A stretch of DNA of 64,000 bases from CAWFKS01 sp963816435 (GCA_963816435.1 CAWFKS010000018.1:124001-188000); one strand, 5' to 3'; counted from the first letter of the stretch, positions 1-10,219 are shown. Notes: generated by a model from the letters alone, not told the origin. A program made the numbers and translations.

Positions 1-1287
1 ACATGGGCTTTTTCGAGATCACCCTGCCCGGCCTGGTGCTGGCCGGTATCGGTGCCTTCTACGTGCTCGTCGTCATGCCACGGCTGCTCGGCGAGGACGG
101 AGACACGCAGGGTGTCGGCAATCTCGTCTCCGGCGCGCAGTTCATCGGCGAATTGCGCATAGGGCCGCGCCATCCGTTTCTCGGCATGGAATCGCGCGCC
201 GGCATGTTTCCCGGGCTCGGCGAACTGACGCCGCGGCTGATCCTGCGCGGCTACGAAGTCCACTATCCGCCGTTCGAGGACCTGACGCTCTCGGAGGGCG
301 ACCGGCTGGTGGTGACGGGCACGCGCCGCGCCTTCTCGCGCATCCTGGCCGACGGCGCCGCCGAGATGTCGGGCGAGGGCCGAGGCGGCACGGGGGAGAC
401 AGCAGGCGAACGGCCGGCTCGCCTGGGCCCCGACTACCATCTTGCCGAGGCAGTGATCGCGCCCGCCTCGCGGCATGCCGGCCGAACGATCCGCAACGCC
501 GGTATCGAGAACACGCACGGCGTTCACATGCTCGGCGTGCAGCGCAAGAGCCGCATGGCGCGCACGCCGCTCGCCGACATCAGGCTGGAGCCTGGCGACA
601 CGGTATTGCTCGGCGGTACCGACAGCGCCTTCCGGCTGCTGCGTGACAGCCACGACCTGCTGGTGCTGGAATGGTCGGCCGAACCGGTGCCGCAGCGGCG
701 CAAGGCGCGGCTGGCGCTGCTGATCTTCGCCGCAGTCGTGGTGATCGCCGCTTCCGGCCTCTTGCCGATCGTGGTGGCGGCGATCGCCGGCGCCTTTGCG
801 ATGATCGTCACGCGGCTGCCTCAACCTGCAGCAGGCGGCGCGCGCCTTCGACCGCCAGATTTTCCTGCTGGTCGGCGCCTCGATCGCGGCCGCCACCGCG
901 CTCGAACATACCGGCGGCGCGGAGCTGATCGCGCAAGGCACGGTAGAGCTCCTTTCGGGCTACGGAACTGCCGTCATCCTGTCCGGGCTTTTCGCCGTGA
1001 TTGCTCTTCTGACCAACGTGCTGTCGAACAACGCCACCGCAGTGCTTTTCACGCCGATCGCGCTCGGCGTCGCGCACGCTACCGGCGCGGCCCCCGGCCC
1101 GTTCCTGGCCGCCGTGATCTTTGCGGCCAACGCCTCGTTTGCCACGCCCATCGGATACCAGACCAACCTGCTGGTGATGGGCCCCGGCCGCTACAGTTTC
1201 CGCGACTTCGTCAAGGCGGGCGTGCCGCTGGTCGTGCTGATGTGGTTGACGTTTACCTTGCTGGTGCTGACGTATTATGGTCTGTGA
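1..1287 (+). CDS. SLC13-family permease with RCK_C (TrkA-C) domains, 5' partial, frameshifted
   Basis: This is the C-terminal part of a sodium/sulfate-type SLC13 permease of the inner membrane; the N-terminal membrane half lies before the window. The visible part opens with a hydrophobic helix, then two soluble TrkA-C-like (RCK_C) stretches between about bases 100 and 680, then the second membrane half. The frame breaks near base 816: the first frame stops making sense after AMIVTR and the next frame resumes with CLNLQQAARAFDRQIFLLVG and runs to the TGA at 1285. One extra base explains it. The motif LTNVLSNNATAVLF and the ending LVLTYYGL are typical of the family. The transported ion cannot be told from the sequence. 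Confidence 0.8.
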
Positions 1288-1317
1288 CCAGGGACGCCTA
1301 CTCGCCTGCTTCGCCGC

Positions 1318-2070
1318 ATGACACATCACGCAACCCAGTCGCCGCAGTTCTTCCTCACCGCGCCCTCGCCGTGCCCCTATATCGAGGGCCAGTTCGAGCG
1401 GAAGGTGTTTACGCATCTGGTCGGCGCCAAGGCGCCGGAACTCAACGACCTGTTGACCCAGGGCGGTTTCCGTCGCTCGCAGAACATCGCCTACCGTCCG
1501 GCCTGCGAGACCTGCCGGGCCTGCGTGTCGGTGCGCATCATCGCCGACGAGTTCCGGCCGACGCGCAACATGAAGCGGGTGCTGCAGCGCAATTCGGATC
1601 TGATCGGCGCCGTGCACGAGGCGGAGCCGTCCACCGAACAGTATTCGCTGTTCCGCACCTATCTCGACCGCCGCCACCGGCGCGGCGGCATGTCCGACAT
1701 GACGGTGCTCGACTACGCAATGATGGTCGAGGACACGCATGTCGAGACGCAGATCATCGAATACCGGCGCCGCGGGCCGGACAGCTTCATCACCGGCCGG
1801 GGCGAAGGCGAGCTGATCGCCGTTGCGCTGACCGACCGAATGGGCGACGGGCTGTCGATGGTCTATTCCTACTTCAATCCGGCCATGGAGGACCGCTCTC
1901 TCGGCACCTTCATGATCCTCGACCACATCGAGAGGGCACGGGCGGCGGGGCTGCCCCATGTCTATCTCGGCTACTGGGTCAACGGCTCGCGCAAGATGGC
2001 CTATAAGGTGCGCTTCCAGCCGCAGGAGCATCTCGGCCCCAAGGGCTGGGAACGCCACCAGCCGGACTGA
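1318..2070 (+). CDS. bpt: Aspartate/glutamate leucyltransferase (bacterial N-end rule)
   Basis: Bpt moves leucine from Leu-tRNA to N-terminal Asp or Glu of proteins, marking them for ClpS/ClpAP degradation in the cytoplasm. The 250-residue product has the usual length and the family hallmarks: Cys19 in a PCPY context, a C-x2-C-x2-C cluster at residues 63-69 (CETCRAC), and the GNAT-like C-terminal half with YSYFNP and YLGYWV. It starts 30 bases after the permease stop on the same strand. The older name is arginyltransferase (Ate), but the bacterial enzyme uses leucine. The reading frame is intact. Confidence 0.95.
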   Translation: MTHHATQSPQFFLTAPSPCPYIEGQFERKVFTHLVGAKAPELNDLLTQGGFRRSQNIAYRPACETCRACVSVRIIADEFRPTRNMKRVLQRNSDLIGAVHEAEPSTEQYSLFRTYLDRRHRRGGMSDMTVLDYAMMVEDTHVETQIIEYRRRGPDSFITGRGEGELIAVALTDRMGDGLSMVYSYFNPAMEDRSLGTFMILDHIERARAAGLPHVYLGYWVNGSRKMAYKVRFQPQEHLGPKGWERHQPD

Positions 2071-2118
2071 CACGGCCCGCACCGGCCACATAACTACAAG
2101 ACACCGCCGGAGCCATTC

Positions 2119-3022
2119 GTGGACAAACCCGCGCACGCGCAGCACGCCAGGGGCCTGGCCATCACCGCCATCGGCGGCATGTCGCTGACGATCGATATTC
2201 CGCTCATCCGGCTGGCCGATGGCGAGCCCTGGTCGATCCTGATGGTGCGCGGCGCCACCACCGTCACAGTCGCGCTGCTGGCCTGGCTGGTGCTGAGATC
2301 GCGCTCCAGCTCGGTTCCGCCGCTCATCCCCGGCAAGCCGGGATGGGCAGTGGCCGGCCTCTACGCGCTGTCGTCGATCACCTTCATCACCGCCGTCTAC
2401 ACGACGGCGACGGCGGACCTGGTCTTCATCCTGGCGTTCAACTCGATGTTCTCGGCGCTGCTGTCGTGGATATTCCTGAAGGAGCGGCCGCGGCCGGCGA
2501 CGCTGATAGCCATGGTGGTCATGCTGGTCGGCGTCTCGATCATCGTCGGCGGGTCTCTCGGGAACGGCAACCTGCTCGGCAACGCGATGGCGCTGTGCTC
2601 GGCGCTGTGCATCGCCATGGCCATCACCATCACCCGCGCCACCGGGCTCGACATGGGCTTCACCTCGCTGATCGCGGTCAGCGCACCGGCTCTGCTGGCG
2701 GCCTGGATGGTCTCGCAGCACGGCTTCTCGATCGCAGCACCCTGGTGGATCCTGCTCAACGGCGCGGTGGTGACGCCGGTCGCGTTCTTCTGCCTGGCTT
2801 CGGGGCCGAAATACATCACCGGTCCGGAGGTGGCGATGTTCTACCTGCTGGAGACCGGTACTGGCGCCGATCTGGGTGTGGATGATCTTCGGCGAGACGC
2901 CGACGGACCAGAGCCTGATCGGCGGCGTGATCCTGATCGTGACGCTGTTCGCCCACTCTCTGTGGCAGCTTCACCAGGGCCGACGCCGCCGCGCCGTGAT
3001 GGCGGTTCGCCACCCGGTGTAA
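2119..3022 (+). CDS. EamA/DMT-family exporter, frameshifted
   Basis: A ten-helix drug/metabolite transporter of the EamA type in the inner membrane; the substrate is unknown. It starts at GTG (MDKPAHAQHA). The first repeat carries RGATTVTVALLAWLVL and the second ends in EVAMFYLLET. Near base 2856 one extra base shifts the frame; the next frame reads VLAPIWVWMIFGETPTDQSL, the classic last helix pair of EamA proteins, and stops with TAA at 3020. The restored length is 300 residues, normal for the family. It converges on gmk, with 12 bases between the two stops. Confidence 0.85.
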
Positions 3023-3034
3023 GCTAGCCCAAGG

Positions 3035-3691
3035 CTAATCCAGCTTCTCGTCGAGCAGTTTCGACACGAACTCGAACAGGCCGGGCCGCCGGTCGCGGCG
3101 CAGGCGCTCGGCCTGCACGATGCACTGCACGGCATGGAAGGCGCGGTCGAGATCGTCGTTGACGACGATGTAGTCGTAGTCGCGCCAGTGCTCGATCTCG
3201 AGACGGGCGTTGTTGAGCCTCGCCGCGATGACGGCTTCCTGGTCCTCCGCACGGCGCATGAGCCGGGCCTTCAGTTCCTTCATCGACGGCGGCAGGATGA
3301 ACACCGAGACGATGTCGGCGGGAAGCTGCGACTTGAGCTGTTCCGCGCCCTGCCAGTCGATGTCGAACAGCATGTCGCGGCCCTCCGACATCGCCAGCTC
3401 CGCCGGCTCGCGGGGCGTGGCGTAGAAATTGCCGTGAACCTCGGCCCATTCGAGCAACGCGTCGGTGTCGCGCAACACCTCGAACTCGCGCTTCGAGCGG
3501 AAATGGTAGTGCACGCCGTCGATCTCGCTGCCGCGGCGCGGGCGCGTGGTGACGCTGACCGACAGCTCGAAACCGGGATCGCTCTCCAAGAGGTTGCGGG
3601 CGATCGTCGACTTGCCCGCACCCGAGGGCGACGACAGGACCAGCATCAGCCCGCGCCGGCGGATCGCTGCGGAAATTGGCTGACCGGCCAA
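3035..3691 (-). CDS. gmk: Guanylate kinase
   Basis: Gmk phosphorylates GMP to GDP with ATP in the cytoplasm. The P-loop SSPSGAGKST is at about residues 20-29, followed by the GMP-binding SVSVTTRPRRGSEIDGVHYHF and DIDWQGAEQL. No ATG or GTG lies at the right place, so I choose TTG at 3691 (MAGQPISAA), giving 218 residues, the usual family length; the longer open frame upstream overlaps yicC and has no family match. The start lies 6 bases after the yicC stop, so the two are almost certainly one transcript with mltG upstream. Confidence 0.93.
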   Translation of the reverse strand: MAGQPISAAIRRRGLMLVLSSPSGAGKSTIARNLLESDPGFELSVSVTTRPRRGSEIDGVHYHFRSKREFEVLRDTDALLEWAEVHGNFYATPREPAELAMSEGRDMLFDIDWQGAEQLKSQLPADIVSVFILPPSMKELKARLMRRAEDQEAVIAARLNNARLEIEHWRDYDYIVVNDDLDRAFHAVQCIVQAERLRRDRRPGLFEFVSKLLDEKLD

Positions 3692-3696
3692 GGCGA

Positions 3697-4587
3697 TTAC
3701 TCCAGGTTCTGCACCTGCTCGCGGAACTGGTCGACCACGGCCTTCAGTTCGAGACCGATCGCGGTGACCGCGGCAGCGTTGGACTTGGAGCACAGCGTAT
3801 TCGATTCGCGGTTGAATTCCTGCGCCAGAAAATCGAGCTTGCGCCCTACCGGGCCGCCCTCTGAAAGCAGCGAGCGACCGGAGGCGACGTGCGTCTTCAG
3901 CCGGTCGATCTCTTCGCGGATATCCGCGCGCGTCGCCAGGAATGCCGCCTCGGCGTGCAGGCGCTGCTCGTCGAGAGAAGGCGAGGCTTCGGTCAAAAGC
4001 CGCACCTGCTCGGCAAGCTTCGCGCGAATGGCAGCCGGTTCGCGCGACGGATCGGCCTCGGCCTTGAGGGTCAGTTCCTCGATCCTGTCGAGATGACCGG
4101 ACAGAACCTCGCCGAGCGCCGCACCCTCCTGGCGGCGGGCCGCCGCCAGCCCGTCGAGCGCTTCTGCAAGCACGCCCAGGATTGCCGTGTCCTCGGCCGC
4201 CCGCGCTTCTTCGTCGAGGCTGGCCGCATCAGGCGTTTCCAGCACGCCGCGCAGGCCCAGCAATCCGTCGGCCGAGGCGGGCGCGAAGCCGTATTGCTGT
4301 TCCAGCCTCTGGGCCAGACCGGCGACATCCCGCAGGAAGGCCTCGTTGACGATAGGCTGCGCGGTGCCGGGCGCCCGCGAAAGGTTCAGCGATGCCTGCA
4401 CGTTGCCGCGGGTGAAGCGCTTCTGGATCGCCTGGCGGGCGGGCTGCTCGAGCCGCTCCATGCCCGGCGGCAGGCGAAGCCGCATCTCGAGCGACTTGCC
4501 GTTTACGGACTTCAGCTCCCACGAGATGCCCGCGCCCGCGTGTTCGCCGGTCGCCCGCGCGAAGCCGGTCATGCTGTGCAATGCCAC
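3697..4587 (-). CDS. yicC: YicC/YloC-family endoribonuclease
   Basis: Members of this family are stress-related endoribonucleases, thought to act on small RNA and mRNA turnover. The 296-residue protein starts with MALHSMTGFARA, the hallmark N-terminus (MTGFG/A), and ends with the conserved DUF1732 C-terminus (LDFLAQEFNRESNTLCSKS). It sits between mltG and gmk, an order shared by most Rhizobiales. The frame is intact. Confidence 0.93.
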   Translation of the reverse strand: MALHSMTGFARATGEHAGAGISWELKSVNGKSLEMRLRLPPGMERLEQPARQAIQKRFTRGNVQASLNLSRAPGTAQPIVNEAFLRDVAGLAQRLEQQYGFAPASADGLLGLRGVLETPDAASLDEEARAAEDTAILGVLAEALDGLAAARRQEGAALGEVLSGHLDRIEELTLKAEADPSREPAAIRAKLAEQVRLLTEASPSLDEQRLHAEAAFLATRADIREEIDRLKTHVASGRSLLSEGGPVGRKLDFLAQEFNRESNTLCSKSNAAAVTAIGLELKAVVDQFREQVQNLE

Positions 4588-4628
4588 GATTGTCCCCCTT
4601 CCAGCCTGTTCCCGCGCGCCGCGCGGGT

Positions 4629-5811
4629 TCAGTCAGTTGCCTGTCCCGGCTTGGTGTCGGCGGGCTTGGTCTCGGCCGCCTTTTCGGCGTCGCGCTTGGC
4701 CTTGCGCCAGCGGGCGACGTTCTCGTTGTGCTCCTTGAGCGAGGCCGAGAAGACATGCCCGCCGGTGCCGTCGGCGACGAAATAGAGATCGTCGGTCTGC
4801 GAGGGGTTGGCGACCGCCTCGAGCGCGGCGCGCCCCGGGTTGGCGATCGGCGTCGGCGGCAGCCCGTCGATGACGTAGGTGTTGTAGGGCGTCGGCTTCT
4901 CGATGTCGGACTGGTAGATCGGCCGGTCGGCCGGTTTCCCGTCGCCGCCGAACAGGCCGTAGATGATCGTCGGATCCGACTGCAGCCGCATGCCCTTCTT
5001 CAGCCTGTTGATGAAGACGGCGGCGACGCGCGGCCGCTCGTCGGCACGGCCGGTCTCCTTCTCCACGATCGAGGCGAGCGTCACGAATTCGTTGATGTCC
5101 TTGAGCGGCAGGCCTTCCTCGCGGCGATCCCAGATGCGCTGCACCAGCGCCTTCTGGTCGGCCTCGAGCTTGTCGATGATGGCCTTGCGCTCGGTGCCGC
5201 GGGTGAACCGGATCGTGTCGGCGGCAAGCGAACCTTCCGGCGGCAGTCTCGTCGGGCATCTCGCCCGTCAGTTCGTCCGTCGCGGCAATCCTGTCGAACG
5301 CCTGCTTGACGGTCATGCCCTCCGGCACGGTCAGCGAATACAGAACCGATTTGCCCGACACCATCAGGTCCATGATGTCGTGCATGGAAGCGCCGGGCTT
5401 GATCTCGTATTCGCCGGCCTTGAGTTCGCCGTCGTTGTCGTAGGCGCGCACGCCGAGCCGGAAGATGCGGGCGTCGCTGATCAGGTCGCGGCGTTCCAGC
5501 AGGTCCGCGATCTGTGCGACGCTGCTGTTGGGACGGACAAGCACGTTGTCGACCCGCGTCGACGGCCCGGCGGACTCGAACTCCCGCTTGCCGTACCAGG
5601 CGGCCAGGCCGCCCGCGATCACCAGCAGCACCACTGCCGAGAGCAGGAAGTTGAGGAAGACGACGAGCTGGTTCCTGGAATGGCGTGAGCGGCGCGGCGG
5701 CGGTGTCCCGGCCTCGGGCCGAAGCGCCTCGCTCGCCGATTTAGGCACGATCGGCTGCCCGCCTCGCGCGGCCGAACCGTTGCCATTCCTGCCCTGTTCG
5801 TCGTTGCTCAT
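4629..5811 (-). CDS. mltG: Endolytic murein transglycosylase MltG, frameshifted
   Basis: MltG cuts nascent glycan strands at the inner-membrane face and helps set glycan length. It has a short basic cytoplasmic tail, one membrane helix at about residues 49-72, a LysM-like subdomain (LVRPNSSVAQIADLL), and the YceG catalytic domain with SIVEKETG (catalytic Glu) and GLPPTPIANPG. The frame breaks near base 5247: the first frame loses sense after TGEMPDE and the second resumes with LPPEGSLAADTIR. One extra base explains this; the restored length is 393 residues. It follows fabF on the same strand, 115 bases away. Confidence 0.9.
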
Positions 5812-5926
5812 GAAATCCCGATCGTCTGTTCACGGGCGAGTTGCATCGCCCGAGAAGGCCATCTCCGTCCAGACCCTAGTTTCGAATATGGCAAAATTGG
5901 CGGCACCGGGGACCGGCGCGCGCGCC

Positions 5927-7183
5927 TCATCCGTCGTATCGCTGGAAGATCAGCGAGGCGTTGGTTCCGCCGAAGCCGAACGAATTCGACAGGACCACGT
6001 CGATCTGCCTTTCGCGCGGCTTGTTCGGCACGAGGTCGATCGCGGTCTCGGCGGACGGATTGTCGAGGTTGATGGTGGGCGGCGCGATGTTGTCGCGCAT
6101 CGCCAGGATCGAGAAGATCGCCTCCGCCGCGCCGGCCGCGCCGAGCATGTGGCCAATGGACGACTTCGTCGACGACATCGAGATCTTGGAGGCGGCGTCG
6201 CCGACGACCCGTTCGACCGCACCGAGCTCGATCGTATCGGCCATGGTCGAGGTGCCGTGAGCATTGATGTAGTCGATGTCGGACGGCGAGATGCCGGCGC
6301 GCTTGATCGCCGCGTTCATGCAGCGGTAGGCGCCGTCGCCGTCCTCGGCCGGGGCGGTGATATGGTAGGCGTCGCCCGACAGGCCATAGCCGGTGAACTC
6401 GGCATAGATCTTGGCGCCGCGGGCCTTGGCGTGCTCCAGTTCCTCGAGCACCAGAACGGCGGCACCCTCGGCCATGACGAAGCCGTCCCGGTCCCGGTCA
6501 TAGGGACGCGACGCCTTCTCGGGCGTGTCGTTGAAGCTGGTGGACAGCGCCTTGCAGGCGGTGAAGCCGGCGATCGACAGCCGCGTGATCGGCGATTCGG
6601 AGCCGCCGGCCAGCATCACGTCGGCATCGCCCCACATGATCAGCCGCGCGGCGTCGCCGATGGCGTGCGCACCCGTGGAGCAGGCGGTGACGACCGAGTG
6701 ATTCGGCCCCTTCAGGCCGTGCCGGATAGAGACCTGGCCGGAGACCAGATTGATGATGTTGCCGGGGATGAAGAACGGGCTGATGCGGCGCGGACCGCGC
6801 TCCTTGAGGATAAGCGCGTTCTCGGCGATACCCTCGATGCCGCCAATGCCCGAACCGATCAGCACGCCAGTGGTGTTCTGCTCGTCCGGCGTCTTCGGCT
6901 CCCAGCCGGAATCGGCCAGCGCCCGGTCGGCCGCGGCGATCCCGTAGAGGATGAAGTCGGCTATCTTGCGCTGGTCCTTGGGTTCGAGGAAGTCGTCGGC
7001 GTTGAACGCCGCCTCTCCCTCGAACGGAACCATGCTCGCAATCTTGGCGGGAAGATCGTCGACCTCGAAACGGTCGATGCGGCGAACCGCGCTCTTGCCG
7101 GCAAGAAGCTGCTTCCAGGTGTGCTCGTAACCGAGGCCGAAGGGCGACAACAGACCCAGCCCCGTGACGACGACGCGTCTCAT
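5927..7183 (-). CDS. fabF: 3-oxoacyl-[acyl-carrier-protein] synthase II
   Basis: FabF elongates acyl-ACP with malonyl-ACP in fatty acid synthesis. The 418-residue thiolase-fold protein has the catalytic Cys168 in VVTACSTGAHAIGDA, the first catalytic His in NAHGTSTMADTIELGAV, and the second in KSSIGHMLGAAGAAE. The C-terminal NSFGFGGTNASL is also typical. It lies 52 bases after acpP in the fabD-fabG-acpP-fabF cluster. The frame is intact. Confidence 0.97.
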   Translation of the reverse strand: MRRVVVTGLGLLSPFGLGYEHTWKQLLAGKSAVRRIDRFEVDDLPAKIASMVPFEGEAAFNADDFLEPKDQRKIADFILYGIAAADRALADSGWEPKTPDEQNTTGVLIGSGIGGIEGIAENALILKERGPRRISPFFIPGNIINLVSGQVSIRHGLKGPNHSVVTACSTGAHAIGDAARLIMWGDADVMLAGGSESPITRLSIAGFTACKALSTSFNDTPEKASRPYDRDRDGFVMAEGAAVLVLEELEHAKARGAKIYAEFTGYGLSGDAYHITAPAEDGDGAYRCMNAAIKRAGISPSDIDYINAHGTSTMADTIELGAVERVVGDAASKISMSSTKSSIGHMLGAAGAAEAIFSILAMRDNIAPPTINLDNPSAETAIDLVPNKPRERQIDVVLSNSFGFGGTNASLIFQRYDG

Positions 7184-7235
7184 CGCAGGTCCCCTGAATT
7201 CAGCGCCGCCCGAAACGGCCCGATCACGACCGGCG

Positions 7236-7472
7236 TCAGGCAGTCGCCTTTTCGATATACTTCACGGCATCGCCGACGGTGAGGATCGTCTCGGCCGCAT
7301 CGTCGGGAATCTCGACGCCGAACTCTTCCTCGAAGGCCATGACGAGCTCGACCGTGTCAAGACTGTCGGCACCGAGATCGTCGATGAAGCTCGCGTTCTC
7401 CGTGACCTTGTCGGCATCGACGCCAAGATGCTCGACGACGATCTTCTTGACGCGTTCTGCGGTATCGCTCAT
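7236..7472 (-). CDS. acpP: Acyl carrier protein
   Basis: The 78-residue acidic carrier of growing acyl chains. Ser37 in the GADSLDTVE motif is the site where AcpS (encoded at 53.7-54.1 kb here) attaches 4'-phosphopantetheine. The gene is preceded by a spacer of about 230 bases that separates it from fabG, so it may also have its own promoter; I see an approximate TTGATT-17-TAACCA pair on the minus strand there but do not rely on it. Confidence 0.97.
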   Translation of the reverse strand: MSDTAERVKKIVVEHLGVDADKVTENASFIDDLGADSLDTVELVMAFEEEFGVEIPDDAAETILTVGDAVKYIEKATA

Positions 7473-7705
7473 GTGGGAAACCCTCGACTTGCAGTTTATA
7501 TGGTTTGGTTAGCGGCAGGCAGGCCGCCAATCAAGTTGAAATGTGACAGCCAGCGTCTCTCCCGTCGCGGCCACCGTGTGTTCTCTCGTTCCTTCAGGAA
7601 CTTCGCCGCAGGCCTTCCGTTGCGTGGCCACCCGCGGAGTTTGGCGTGGGATTACACGAAAAATCCGAGCTGTCCAAGGCGAAAATCAAAGCTCTCCACG
7701 GCTGC

Positions 7706-8444
7706 TCAGATCATCGCCATCCCGCCGTTGATGTGCAAGGTCTGGCCGGTCATGTAGGCGGCCTCGTCGGAGCACAGGAACGCCACGGCGGCGGCGATCT
7801 CGCCGGCCTTGCCCATGCGCTTCATCGGGATCGTGCCCATGATGGCGTCGCGCTGCTTTTCGTTGAGACTGTCGGTCATCGCCGATTCGATGAAGCCCGG
7901 CGCAACGCAGTTGACGGTGATGCCGCGCGTGGCGATCTCCTGCGCCAGCGACTTGGAAAAGCCGATCATGCCGGCCTTTGACGCGCAGTAGTTCGCCTGA
8001 CCGGGATTGCCGGTGACGCCGACGACCGAGGTGATGTTGACGATGCGGCCGTGACGCCGGCGCATCATCGGATGAACGAGTTCGCGGGTCAGCCTGAACA
8101 CCGAGGTCAGGTTGACTTCCAGCACGGCGTCCCAGTCGGCATCCGACATGCGCACGAAAAGCCCGTCGCGGGTGATGCCGGCATTGTTGATCAGGAGGTC
8201 GACGCCTTCGAGTTCTGCTTCGGCCTTCTTGCCCGAGTTCCTTGACGGCGTCGCGGTCCGACAGGTTGGCCGGAAACGTCTTCACCCGCTCGCCGAGTTC
8301 GGCCGCCAGCGCGTCCAGCTTCTCGGTGCGCGTGCCGTGCAGCCCGACGGTCGCGCCCTGGGCGTGCAGGACCCGGGCGATGTCCTCGCCGATGCCGCCG
8401 GTGGCGCCGGTGACGAGAGCCTTGCGGCCGGTCAGATCGAACAT
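7706..8444 (-). CDS. fabG: 3-oxoacyl-[acyl-carrier-protein] reductase, frameshifted
   Basis: FabG reduces 3-oxoacyl-ACP with NADPH. The N-terminal part holds the nucleotide motif TGATGGIGE at residues 12-20. After VKELG, near base 8232, one extra G in a G-run shifts the frame; the next frame gives KKAEAELEGVDLLINNAG and then the catalytic Ser-Tyr-Lys part (NITSVVGVTGNPGQANYCASK) and the ending GQTLHINGGMAMI. The restored length is exactly 245 residues, the standard length, which argues for a sequencing error in this essential gene. Confidence 0.93.
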
Positions 8445-8514
8445 TGTGGTTGCCCTTCTTGCTTGTTGCCGGAGGCCTGGCCTCTAACGGCGGTGATTTC
8501 GTGGCGAGGCCGGA

Positions 8515-9456
8515 TCACGCCAGCGAGGCGATCGCAGCCTCGACGTCGGCGGGAGTGCCGATGTTGACGGTGGCGATATTGCGGTCGATGCGCCGCGCCA
8601 GTCCCGACAGGACCTTGCCGGAGCCTACTTCATAGAGCGTGTCGACGCCGTTGGCTGCGAACCACTCGACCGTCTCGCGCCACCGGACCCGACCGGTCAC
8701 CTGCTCGACCAACCGTAACGCGATCTCGTCCGGATCGCTGAGCGGCGCGACGGCGACGTTCGCCACCACCGGCACCGCCGGCGCGTGTTTTTGAACATTT
8801 GCCAGCGCCTCGCGCATCGCGTCGGCCGCCGGTGCCATCAGCGCGGAATGGAACGGTGCGGAGACCGGCAGCATCAGCGCGCGCTTGGCGCCCTTGTCGG
8901 TGCACAGGCGAGCGGCGTGCTCGACCGCCGGCTTGGCGCCGGAGATGACGAGTTGTCCGCCGCCATTGTCGTTGGCGATCTGGCAGACCGAGCCCTCGCC
9001 GGCTTCGCGGCAGGCGGCCTCCACATCTTCCTGAGCCAGGCCGAGAATGGCGGCCATGGCGCCCTCGCCGACGGGAACTGCCGCCTGCATGGCCTCGCCG
9101 CGGATGCGCAGCAGCCTTGCGGTGTCGGCGAGCGACAAGGTGCCGGCGGCTGCGAGCGCCGAATACTCGCCGAGCGAGTGGCCGGCGACGTAGGCGACCT
9201 TGTCCTTCAGCGAAAAGCCGCGCGCCGCAAGTGCCCGCATCGCCGCCATCGAGACTGCCATCAGCGCCGGCTGCGCGTTCGCCGTCAGCGTCAACTGCTC
9301 CTCTGAGCCCTCCCACATAAGGCTGGAAAGCTTCTGGCCGAGTGCTTCGTCGACTTCGTCGAAGACGGCGCGCGCTTCCGGAAAGGCATCGGCGAGTTCC
9401 TTGCCCATGCCGACCGTCTGGCTGCCCTGCCCCGGAAAAGTGAAAGCCACCGTCAT
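8515..9456 (-). CDS. fabD: Malonyl-CoA:ACP transacylase
   Basis: FabD loads malonyl groups onto ACP. The 313-residue protein starts with the hallmark FTFPGQGSQTVGMG, carries the catalytic Ser94 in GHSLGEYSAL, and has the second catalytic residue His in VSAPFHSALM. It is the first gene of the minus-strand fab cluster, 70 bases before fabG. The frame is intact. Confidence 0.96.
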   Translation of the reverse strand: MTVAFTFPGQGSQTVGMGKELADAFPEARAVFDEVDEALGQKLSSLMWEGSEEQLTLTANAQPALMAVSMAAMRALAARGFSLKDKVAYVAGHSLGEYSALAAAGTLSLADTARLLRIRGEAMQAAVPVGEGAMAAILGLAQEDVEAACREAGEGSVCQIANDNGGGQLVISGAKPAVEHAARLCTDKGAKRALMLPVSAPFHSALMAPAADAMREALANVQKHAPAVPVVANVAVAPLSDPDEIALRLVEQVTGRVRWRETVEWFAANGVDTLYEVGSGKVLSGLARRIDRNIATVNIGTPADVEAAIASLA

Positions 9457-9583
9457 CGTGCGTTTCCCGTCATCGTGTTTTGCCGTGCCTCTGCGGCAAG
9501 CCGGGGCGGGGAGTCAAGGGCGCCCCGCAGTTCCTGTTGGACAAATTGACAACGCACTGATGTGCATTGTATGTTACTCAAGC

Positions 9584-9896
9584 ATGAAGGCGAAGCTGCT
9601 GATCAAGGAGCGCTTTCAACTCTCGGCAAACGCTTATCGTCGAGCGTCGTGGTCTGGCGCGTGCCCGATCCTGTGCGAGGTAGCGAGCATTCCTACAAAT
9701 ACTCGCCTTGCGCTGATCTCGCGCGGCATCTGTGTCATGCGTTACGACAACGAGGCGGGAAAGGGCGATCACAGGCATTTCGGCCGCAGGAGATCGCAAT
9801 ATCACTTCACCGACGTGAGAGTTGCTTCTGGCCGACTTCTGGGCCGATGTCGAAGAATGGAGAAGACGCCATGAGAACGATCACGATCGGCGTTAG
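9584..9896 (+). pseudogene. TumE-like toxin (DUF6516), multiply frameshifted
   Basis: Pieces of a TumE-family toxin are recognisable in three frames: MKAKLLIKERFQLSANAY, then VVVWRVPDPVRGSEHSYKY in another frame, then RYDNEAGKGDHRHFG back in the first, then LLADFWADVEEWRRR in the third. The central GKGDHRH motif is the family signature. At least three indels are needed within 300 bases, denser than elsewhere in the window, so this may be a real decaying gene rather than only sequence error. The last piece overlaps the start of the TumA-like gene, as in intact toxin-antitoxin operons. The assignment rests on remembered family sequence. Confidence 0.6.
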
Positions 9897-10219
9897 CACG
9901 CGTCGAGGAAACCGAACGAGCGTTTCAATGCCGCCTTTCGAGGGCAGCCTCAAGGCTCGAATTCCATTCCTTCGCCTCGATCGACCTGATGTGGAGAGTT
10001 CTGGCGCCCAAGCGCTGGGAGATTCTTCAGGCGATGACAGGGGCGGGCCCGATGAGCATCCGCGAGGTTGCGCGGCGCGTCGAGCGCGACGTCAAGGCCG
10101 TGCATGGGGACGTCCATGCCCTGCTCGACGCCGGCATCCTGGAGAAGACAGAGGAAGGCCGCATCGTGTTTCCCTACGACGCCGTGCATGTCGACTTCAC
10201 GATCACCAAGGCGGCGTGA
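9871..10219 (+). pseudogene. TumA-like antitoxin, winged-helix DNA-binding protein, frameshifted
   Basis: The start (MRTITIGVST) and the C-terminal half are clear: MWRVLAPKRWEILQAMTG followed by a winged helix (MSIREVARRVERDVKAVHGDVHALLDAGILEK) and IVFPYDAVHVDF. This matches the HTH antitoxin partner of TumE toxins, which represses its own operon. The stretch between (about 9900-9985) can be read only by switching frames more than once, with NAAF and FASIDLMW recognisable. The C-terminal 76 codons from 9989 are open and could be expressed alone, but I would not assume so. Confidence 0.55.

Noticed and set aside
808..2721. Long open frame on the minus strand opposite bpt and the DMT gene
   Set aside because: His/Arg-rich low-sense translation; the opposite strand carries intact bpt.
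5465..7282. Long open frame on the plus strand opposite mltG and fabF
   Set aside because: It is antisense to well-supported genes, has no family-like sequence and reflects high-GC codon bias.
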